This document shows, piece after piece, positions 53,165-64,000 of a stretch of 64,000 nucleotides of DNA. Under the pieces are notes generated by a model that worked only from the letters and a program-made list of their open reading frames with translations, was not told the DNA's origin and did not search any database. The stretch comes from Batkoa obscura (taxonomy: Eukaryota > Entomophthoromycota > Entomophthoromycetes > Entomophthorales > Batkoaceae): assembly GCA_030770535.1 (NCBI GenBank), contig JASVEC010000051.1, forward strand, positions 62,001 through 126,000, read 5' to 3'. The stretch's first letter is position 1. Every line of letters starts with the position of its first letter. The position numbers and the translations under genes were made by a program.

Positions 53165-54536
53165 TATTAAAATTTTTAAAGTAAAATTTGATAAAAGCTC
53201 GTGTTTTGTTTTTATTTTAATAAAGAATAAAGTTAAACAGCTATATATTTGTATATTATATATCTATTAAGTATTTAATAAGAATAATATGAAATTTATA
53301 AAAAGGTTAATTATTAAAAAAAATAAAATAAAATAAAAAAGTTTTTTGAATTAAACAAAAAGACTTAACTTTAAGCTTTTTAAATTTAAATTATTTTAAA
53401 TATTTCTATATATTAAATTTTTTTATAAATAAACTTAACTTCAAAAACCTTAATATAATAGTTTTTTATAATTAAATTAAAATATTTGTAATTTTTAATT
53501 TATTTTTAATAATACTATTTATTAAAGCTTTAATTTAGTTAGCTTCAAATCATTAATTAATATTGAGTAACAGATTAGCTTCATAAATTTTTTAACTTTT
53601 ATTTATTTATTTGTTTATTTAATAATCAATATTAATAAAAAATAATAAAAAATAAATATAAAAATAAATATAAAAACACAATATAAAAACACAATATAAA
53701 AACACAACATAAAAATATAATATAAATACAAAATTTTGAATAATGCTCATTTCATTTTTATTTCATATAATAACTTTTAAAAATTTTAACTATTTATTTA
53801 ATATAAGTTCAATTTATGGTCTATTATTGATTATTTTTTTCCCTTTTTTTTATTAAATGCCTCAAATATGAAAGGAATTTTTTAATGTTGAAAATTTTAA
53901 GAAATTCAAAGTCAAAGTGTTTTTTAGATTCTTTTGTTCATTTTTTAGGGTTGGAATTTCCAAAAGAACATTATTCAATTTTTAACAAATCAATGAACAT
54001 GTATGTTCTTAATGCAGTTGATGGATAATAGCTCATATAAAGCATGGATTCAAATACTTTAATTTTATCAAATAAAACATTAAAATAAAATAGCTTTGGA
54101 CACTTTATCTTCCCTATACAGCACTCATTATCAATCATTTTTGATATTAAATTGTTAACTATTTTTTCTATTGTGTTGATTATAATTGTTGCAGCTTTTT
54201 TACAACCTAATCAGTTACTTTAAAAAAAATCCAAGTTTAGCTCAAAAATAAAATTACTTTAAGAAAATTAGTTGACCAATAATTTGGCTCTAAAAATTGC
54301 CATTAAAAAAGCAATGCTAAAAATTTCATTTATTTTCCACTTGTTCATTTACTGTTTGGCGTTAATTGGATCCAATTTCAATTGTGACGCTTTTTTTATA
54401 TGAGCCAAACATTTTAATTTCAAGTTCAAACTTTAGTCCAACACTAGCATTCTATTTGTTTTTTGTTATTAAAATCATCCTTGTTTCTTAAGAAAGCGAA
54501 AGTTGCTTATCAAATACATAAAAAATAATCATCAAA

Positions 54537-56118
54537 ATGAATTCAACAACAACTAACTTCAATCCTTCATCGGATGAACGTGTGTTAAGTATTCGAGATT
54601 TAAATCAATTATCTAAAGTTAAAATAGAATTAAAATTTTCCTTAAGTTTAAATTTAAGAAGTATTAAATTATTGATGAGACAGGTAAGTTATTTTTATGT
54701 TATATTATAATTAATAGAAAATTAAAAATTAAAAATTAAAAATTAATTAAACTAGGGTGATATTTATTATAAAGAATCAGATTTAATTAAAAGTTATATT
54801 TATTATATGAAAGTAGCAAAGTAAATTATTGATTAATAATTAATCATTAGTAATAAATAAAATATTAATTTTTTATATTTATTTAGTTTAATAATTCGCG
54901 AAATTCCTAAACATCCTGAATATAATAATAGTAAAACTAATAATTTATTAAAAGAAGCAAAAAAAGATGGTATTAAAGCATTAGAAAGATTAGAAATCAT
55001 TAAACCAATATTGGAAGAGAGATATAAAGAATATATTAATAAACTTAATCAATGGAAATATACTCAATTTCATAATAGAAGGGAGGAAGAGAGTAAAGAT
55101 ATTAATGGTCTAAATGAGGAAAATATTCAAAGGAATAGTAACGAAAGTATAAGTAAACAGAATGAAATAAATATAAAGAATAACAAAAAACAGGATTATG
55201 ATCCTAATTGGTCTGTAGCAGATGCTTTACCTAATTTCAGTTTCAAATTAGAAGGAAATAATGAATATAATTTAAGAAAACAATTAGAAATTGAAGATAA
55301 TAGTCAAGATAAACCATATGATCATGTTCAATTATTAATGAAAAATCATTTAAAACAAGTTAATAATAATCAAGATTTAAATACAAATAAAAGAAATCCA
55401 ATATCAGCCATTTTTGATGTATTACCTAGTCCACCACCTATACCACCTAAAGAATTGGAGTTAATAAATGAAAATAAAAAAGTGAAAGAGAGTAATAGTA
55501 ATTTCATGAATAGTAAGTTTTATTTATTATATTTCATAATTTTAATCTCAATTAATAAATATTGTATTAAATTATATAGTTTATTATAATGAAAGTGGAT
55601 TACCATTACGAAAGATTAATCTTAATCCTAAGTTAATTGATCAATTTCTTAAAATAGCAAATGAAAACACAATTAACAACATAGAAACATGTGGATTATT
55701 AAGTGGAAGTTTAATTCATAATGAGTTTTATTTAAAAAGTTTAATAATACCAGAACAAATTGGAACAAGTGATAGTTGTATTATGATTAATGAAGAAAAA
55801 TGGTATCATTTAATTGATGAAAATGAATGGTTATTATTAGGATGGATTCATACTCATCCAACTCAATCTTGTTTCTTATCATCTGTTGATTTACACACTC
55901 ATTATCCTTTTCAATTAATGTTATCTGAATCTATTGCTATTGTTTGTTCACCTAAATTTCAACCTAATTTTGGTACTTTTAGATTAACTGATCCACCTGG
56001 AATGCCAATTATTTCAAATTGTAAAGAAAAAAGTATGTTTCATCCTCATGAGATTGGAATGAATGATAAATTATTTATTGATTGTAATCAAAATGTTAAT
56101 TCATTAGGACATGTTAAT

Positions 56119-56160
<42 letters not shown>

Positions 56161-56211
56161 TCATTTGAAATTATTGATTTAAGAATTAATAGTAGGAAAA
56201 TAATAAAATAA
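54537..56211 (+). CDS. AMSH-type JAMM deubiquitinase (STAM-binding protein family)
   Basis: Four exons: 54537-54683, 54756-54820, 54887-55512 and 55580-56211, giving 489 residues. The N-terminal 130 residues are the helical MIT/USP8-dimerisation-like region (SLRSIKLLMRQ, DIYYKESDLIKSYIYYM). A Lys/Asn-rich linker follows, with a PSPPPIPP stretch. The C-terminal JAMM/MPN+ domain has ETCGLLSGS, PEQIGTSDSCIMINE, GWIHTHPTQSCFLSSVDLHT and RLTDPPGM, so both zinc histidines, the Asp and the AMSH-specific insert are present. AMSH enzymes cut Lys63-linked ubiquitin chains at endosomes with ESCRT-0/III. A run of 13 Asn codons near the end (56121-56160) is a trinucleotide expansion. It is convergent with ORC3, with 73 bp between stop codons. 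Confidence 0.92.
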
Positions 56212-56284
56212 ATTAATATTAAATTATTAAATAATTAAATAATAATATTAAATATATTTAACTCCTATTTAATATTTGATATTT

Positions 56285-58992
<2,708 letters not shown>

Positions 58993-59626
58993 CTTTTATT
59001 GAAATTTGTCGTTTTTTTAAAATCAAAATATTAGTTTATGTTTTTGAGTTTTATGATCTTATTAAAATTTCATAATTAGAAAAAAGAGCCAATTAAAGTC
59101 CAAGTTTCTATCTTATTGCAAAAAAGTAGTTATTAATGAATGCAAATCAAAACTTAGATTATAGTAGTACTAAAATTTTATAATAAATAATAAGTAACTC
59201 GAATTTTTTTAAATTCAAATATTCAATTTGTTACTTTTTTAATAAAGAAGAGATATCAATTTAATATTTTAAACTATTATGTTTCTCTTAAAAAAAACAT
59301 GTTTAAATGGAGATTCAATTTTTCAATAAGAATTCTAAATCAAAATTAATAAAGTTTTAACATGAATCTAAAGAATTTTTACTAAAACAAATTATTTTGA
59401 TTCTCTATTTTTTAACTTTGTCCACTTTTGTCTACAATCTTAATTAAAATCAATTATTTGCTGTTGAAATTTTGTTCTTGATAGAGTTAGAATAGCTTGA
59501 AATTACTATTATTCAAAAAAATTTCACTAGCTTTATTGATATTTAATAGTTATCACTCTATATTTTTATTTTTATTTTCAAACCATACAACATCGACCAT
59601 AATATTACCAATATAAGTCCTATTAC
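58993..59626. other. Intergenic spacer
   Basis: Between the ORC3 start and the 3' end of the secreted-protein gene. AT-rich; nothing else was recognised. Confidence 0.45.
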
Positions 59627-59932
59627 TTACTCTATACAAGTCTTTTCCGAGTCATCAGTGATACCACAACCTTTTCTATAAACATAACCTTCCAACACTG
59701 CAAATGATGATTTAAAATGTTCTGTACAACAAGAAGTAAAACTTTTTGCTACTAATGCTTGAATATTGCAACATACTGATGAAAAACTAAATCCTATTAA
59801 TGTGCCTCCAAATTCAATACAACACTTCTGAGCACATTGACCTTGAAAGTTTTCTCCAGGACAAGAGTAGCACGTGTCTGTATTAAAGCTGGAAAGGGTT
59901 AATAATGTTGAAATCAATATAGTCAATTGCAT
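59627..59932 (-). CDS. Small secreted cysteine-rich protein
   Basis: An open frame of 101 residues with a signal peptide at about 1-18 (MQLTILISTLLTLSSFNT). The mature part has 11 cysteines, among them three CC pairs (QKCCIE, SVCCN, TSCCTE). The family is not recognised; size and composition suit a fungal effector-like or antimicrobial-type secreted protein, which is inference. An odd number of cysteines leaves one unpaired. The stop codon overlaps a perfect GTAAGT donor (GAGTAAGTAATAGG), so the true last exon may lie further on: splicing to an acceptor near 59555 would replace the end with a short tail. Confidence 0.6.
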   Translation of the reverse strand: MQLTILISTLLTLSSFNTDTCYSCPGENFQGQCAQKCCIEFGGTLIGFSFSSVCCNIQALVAKSFTSCCTEHFKSSFAVLEGYVYRKGCGITDDSEKTCIE

Positions 59933-60304
59933 TTTAGTGGAACATGGAATGTAGGTGCTGATATTTTATAATTTAATTATGATCAATATAATTAAAATAG
60001 TTGTTATTGTTTATTATAAGTTAATATAACTTATTTACATGCCTTTTTTCCAGAAATGAGTTGATATTATATCATGTAATATGATGAAATTTCAATGCAA
60101 ATATTTTATTAAATTTTGAGCTATAAGAACATTAACAAATAAAAATTACCCTTTATTTATAATTGATTAATAAGTTTTAAATAGTAAAAAGAATTATGAG
60201 GATTTAATAATTAAAATAAACGTTTTTTTAATACAATGTTGGACTTTCATAAATTTTGAAGAGATTAGCTCTCAAATGCCTTATTTGAGTGAAGAAAATA
60301 GAAA

Positions 60305-60403
60305 TGGGGATATATTTTTTTGTTTAAGAATTTTATTACAATCTTTCCACTCAAATAGCGCCTAAAAAATGGAAAAATAGTGAAACCAAAAAAAACAGTC
60401 TCA
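60305..60403 (+). mobile_element. Fold-back MITE, forward orientation
   Basis: TGGGGATATATTTTTTTG to AACAGTCTCA, with the CACTCAAATAGCGCCT core. Confidence 0.85.
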
Positions 60404-60773
60404 AATTGTAGAATGAAATATATTAAAGATAAAAAAAGTGAGAAATACATGAGAAATAATGGAAATATTTAACTAAATGGGATCTTTTTTTCTTTTCGAT
60501 GAGTTTACTTTCTTAATCTAAGGATTTAAGCAATCTATTAGGTGAAATAGCAATAATCAACCATATTAATATTAGTTAAAGTTTCTAATATATTTAAAAA
60601 TAAAGTGTTTATTGTATTTAGTATTCATAAGCTGATCCAAACTTAAGTTGGGATTAAGTAGCAGCAACAAAAGCACAACAAAGTAAATAAAATAATGTAT
60701 ATTAGATAATTTCAACTTTTGCATTCTTTTAAAAGTTGAATTATTGGTAATGTGATAATGACTTTTTAATACA

Positions 60774-60872
60774 TGGGAATGTTTTTTTTATTTCATTACT
60801 TTTTCCATTTTTTAAGGGCTGTTCGAGCGGAGAGATTGTTAGTGAAATTTTTAAATAAAAAATACATCCCCA
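60774..60872 (-). mobile_element. Fold-back MITE, reverse orientation
   Basis: TGGGAATGTTTTTTTTATT to AATACATCCCCA. Confidence 0.85.
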
Positions 60873-61038
60873 CATAATGTTAGTAATTATTCTGCTCTAT
60901 TTATGGAACTTATGTATTATTAAAAAGCTATTGTTTTAAAAGCAATAAAAAGATTGAAACATGACTATTTTATTATAGCTGAATAGAGCATACAAAAAAT
61001 ATACAATCCGTATTATTTTATTTAATAATATTAATTAA

Positions 61039-62604
61039 TTAATTATTATTAACGAAAATAATTTGGGAAAGATAACGATTGAGGAAAGCAATTATGATTA
61101 AGATAATAAGGAAAACCTTAACAAAAATAATCCAATAATTTTCAATAATACCAAAGTAAGCAAATAAATCTTTAAAATTAATAGATGTTTGTACTGATTT
61201 AAGAATACCATAGCCTCCAAATGCCAAGCCAAACACAGTAAATTTACCTACATTTCTGTCTTCTACCTTTGCTAGTAATAACATTACTGAAAAATTAGAA
61301 TATAAAAAACATATGGGTAAAGATATAGCGATTAAAGTAACTGATATGGTAATAAAAAAAGTAGGAAGGACTAGTTGTAAAAAGATAACCACTATTAAAT
61401 AAGCAAATTCTATAACAATTGCAGTACAAGTAATGTTATATACATAGCTTGGATTAAATTTGTTTAAAGTACTAGGTAGATATAGATAACTTAAGAGAAA
61501 AGCAACCACTACAAAAAAGATTATGATAGGAAAAAAACTTTCAAAACCTAAACCTAAGTCATGTTTATCAATTTCAAACATTAACATATACCATTCAAGT
61601 AATATGATCATTGCATTTGTGATTAAAAATTGTGTTAGAATGTACGAAACAATTAAAAGTACTGTTCTCTCCGTTGGTAATTTAGGTATAAAGCGAAAAT
61701 ACAAAGTATCCTGAGATGAATTAATTGAGTTGTAGTTTGTATTATCAATATCACTAATTAATGTTTGAGTTTCATCACTTCTAATTGAAAGCGAAGTAGT
61801 ATCTGATTTATCATACAAAGGTAATAGTAGTGAGCGAGAATAATAACCAAATATTAAAATTATAATAGCACTGCATAAAGCATTGAACAATTGAGGATAT
61901 TGAAGGAATACTAATTTTAGAATGAACCAATTTGGAATTTGATTTTTATAAGACTCAAAAAAGATTATAATATAATAGATAGTTCCACTGAGAATTTGAT
62001 TGATAAATAATAAAGTATATGCAAAACCTATAATTAATTAATTTATCAACTTTAAAGTAGTAAATTTGAAAATACTTTGATGTTTGGATTCATAGAGAAT
62101 TGCTATAAGTCCATAAGGAATAGCTTTCAGTCCACTAGATAACCCCAAGCCAATTAAAGTAATCCGAATAAAAAAGAGGTTTGGTGATATAGACAAAAGT
62201 ACTATTAAAATGGATGTTGTATAAATTGACAATCGTATAATTGTTTTAGCTCCGTATTTATCAGTTACATATCCAATGATAATTATAGCTATAGGTACCA
62301 CATAATCAAAATAATTAAAATTTGATATAAGATAAACCCTCTTATCAAGGCGACTACGTGGGCCCCCACCCAGTTCTACTAAAGTCTAAAAGTTCCATTA
62401 ATTTGTAAGGGTTAAATTGTTGCTATATTTACATTAGTATAAAGATTGTTGATATACAGTGGTAATACGTCAATAAAACCATATAATAAGATTATTTTGA
62501 AACAATTCAAATACGAAAAATGAGCTGAACCTAGTTATAGTTTTATTAAAATTTAGTTTTATATTATAGATAATACTCTTATTACCAGTTGATATTGAAC
62601 CCAT
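61039..62604 (-). CDS. MFS-like membrane transporter
   Basis: Four exons: 62604-62586, 62530-62433, 62385-62076 and 62027-61039, giving 471 residues in phase. About eleven or twelve hydrophobic segments are visible. After the second, GYVTDKYGAK matches the conserved loop 2-3 motif of the major facilitator superfamily (GxxxDKxGxK type). A polar central loop at about 235-265 (LPLYDKSDTTSLSIRSDETQ) separates the two halves. Substrate and subfamily cannot be given. Exon 1 has only 19 nt and was placed by splice sites and phase. Intron 3 uses a GTATTT donor; a nearer GTTGAT donor would leave a 23-nt intron and was rejected. Confidence 0.78.
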
Positions 62605-63093
62605 TTTTAAGAAAAATAGACTACAAGTAAAAAAAACACTCTAATTTATACCATATGCCAAATAAGAACACCAAATCATAAGCTTGAGTTGAAGTATCAT
62701 ATACCAAGGATACATTAATTCTAAAGAATTACTCAACTTATAGCTGCGGAAAACTCTCATTTTTCGTAGAAATCAAGAAATTAGCCTTATGATAGTTTAT
62801 TACAGTCATGATTATTACTTTCCTTGATATTCGGTAAAAAGACATCGGATATTTTTATCAAATACCAAAAAAATCAAAAATTCTAATTGTAATTAGATGA
62901 TATAAGTTTTAAGATGCAACAAATTAAAAAACCTTGAAATTCCTATTCATTAAGAATTTTTTCAATATAGAACGAGAGGACGGTGTAAAGATTATAGACA
63001 AAGATGATCAATAATCTTTTATTACTTGAGACTTAGAGATGTAATCCGAAAGTTAGCTCTTTATACACCTGGTTTTACAATCCAAGTAAAATA

Positions 63094-63194
63094 TGGGGAT
63101 GTATTTTTGTATTTAAGAATTTTACTAACAAATTTTCCACTCAAATAGTATTTAAAAAATGGAAAAAATAATGAAGCCAAAAAAAACATCCCCG
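63094..63194 (+). mobile_element. Fold-back MITE, forward orientation
   Basis: TGGGGATGTATTTTTGTA to AACATCCCCG, TA on both sides. Confidence 0.88.
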
Positions 63195-63433
63195 TATGAT
63201 TGATTTTTTATTTAGTGTTCTCTCGAACTTCAATTATAATTGTATATAGAATTCATTTGATCCTATTAAATTTGCTTTTAAAACCCCATAATTAAATATT
63301 TTACTATTTATAAAATTACTTTGATAATGGATAAAAGATTTATATAGCAGCATATTTGAAAGTACTTGATAATTAATAGTTGAATATACATGAAAGTATA
63401 ATTTTTTCGAAGATAATATTATAAATTACCATA

Positions 63434-63505
63434 TGAGGATGTATTTTTGTTTTTTAAGAACTTTATTATCAATACTTTTGCTCCTTTTGATAAATGCTTT
63501 TGAAC
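63434..63505 (+). mobile_element. Worn MITE left part
   Basis: TGAGGATGTATTTTTGTTTT with a recognisable AAGAACTTTATTATCAA arm; the right arm is lost. Confidence 0.55.
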
Positions 63506-63625
63506 ATATAGTTTAATGTTTTGAAGCCATAATTAGCTTACTGTTTTATTAAACTTATGAATTAGTTACAATAAAGCCTAAACTTAAACCTTTATTAATA
63601 AAAATAAATTTCAAAAAAAAATACT

Positions 63626-63725
63626 TGGGGCTGTTTTTTTGGCTTCATTACTTTTTCTATCTTTTTAGGCGCTATTTAAGCGGAGAATTTGTTAGTAAAA
63701 TTTTAAATATAAAAATACATCTCCA
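63626..63725 (-). mobile_element. Fold-back MITE, reverse orientation
   Basis: TGGGGCTGTTTTTTTGGC to AATACATCTCCA, with the AGGCGCTATTTAAGCGG core. Confidence 0.85.
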
Positions 63726-64000
63726 CTTAACTTATTCATTAATCACAATATTGCTTTAATAATAAATGCTTTAAAATACAATTTGAAATTGATAATATCA
63801 TAGGAAGCTATAAATCAAGCTAATTGATTAGGTTTTGTTTTCGAAATCAATTTAAAATTATCTAATGATATAAGAATAATAAAAGAAATTATTAATTTTA
63901 AAATTTTGATCTAAAACTGTAATTGTTTCAGTATTTAAACCCAGTCATAAAACCAGCATTCAATTCTAGCAACTTGGAATATTGAGTCATAAAATGAATA

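Larger units (their letters stand above)
50302..54536. other. Repeat-rich, gene-free region
   Basis: Contains five MITEs (50777, 50880, 51143, 51443, 53065), a solo LTR (52195), the second copy of a dispersed repeat (52770), (TAAAAAA)n at 50662-50712, an ATCAAT hexamer array near 51937-51970, and a 13-bp tandem repeat (TATAAAAACACAA) near 53670-53725. The last kilobase, 53730-54536, has no recognised element. Confidence 0.55.
59933..61038. other. Intergenic spacer with two MITEs
   Basis: MITEs lie at 60305-60403 (forward) and 60774-60872 (reverse). A 61-codon minus-strand frame over the first MITE is a by-product of it. No gene was recognised. Confidence 0.5.
62605..64000. other. Intergenic region to window end
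   Basis: Three MITE copies (63094, 63434 worn, 63626) in AT-rich sequence. No coding exon was recognised. Confidence 0.5.

Overview
The window looks like nuclear DNA from a very AT-rich fungus. Genes are split by many short introns (about 45-75 nt, GTAAGT-like donors, TAG or AG acceptors). A Skt5/Chs4-like SEL1 protein ending in a CaaX box and a TP-rich single-pass surface protein fit a fungus. The high intron density and extreme AT content suggest an early-diverging lineage such as Entomophthoromycotina; this placement is inference only. No tRNA, rRNA or CRISPR array was seen.

Layout: (1) 1-12.5 kb is gene-dense: the 5' end of a mitochondrially targeted protein, an F-box/LRR protein, a DUF3128/PANTS-like protein divergent from HGH1, a solo BED zinc-finger protein, cyclophilin-40, a membrane-anchored kinase-like protein that lacks the catalytic Asp, and a mucin-like type I membrane protein. 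(2) 13.7-24.5 kb is a tandem array of HSL-type alpha/beta-hydrolases, all on the minus strand: three intact three-exon genes and two decayed relics, with strong signs of gene conversion and a shared upstream box. (3) 25.9-27.9 kb and 48.2-50.3 kb are the arms of a 2-kb inverted duplication, each with a Gln-rich repeat protein gene of unusual codon use. The 20-kb spacer holds an SLC35F-type transporter, an HCS1/IGHMBP2-type helicase, the SEL1/CaaX protein and a recent, whole-looking Ty3/gypsy LTR retrotransposon (38742-46393, minus) with two LTRs that look identical. (4) 54.5-62.6 kb holds an AMSH-type JAMM deubiquitinase convergent with ORC3, a small secreted Cys-rich protein and an MFS transporter.

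The intergenic DNA is peppered with at least 21 near-full-length and 5 partial copies of a ~100-bp fold-back MITE (ends TGGGGATG/CATCCCCA, TA flanks, central AGCGCT), which appears not to be a named family. A second, Stowaway-like 80-bp element is shown to be an insertion by its empty site in the other duplication arm. Two diverged solo LTRs and an LTR-end-derived hairpin record older retrotransposon activity.

The genes do not form one pathway. The points of most biological interest are the membrane pseudokinase, the homogenised hydrolase array with its CGG-type upstream box, and the duplicated Gln-rich protein. All gene models come from hand splicing; the reading phase was checked across every junction of the multi-exon genes.
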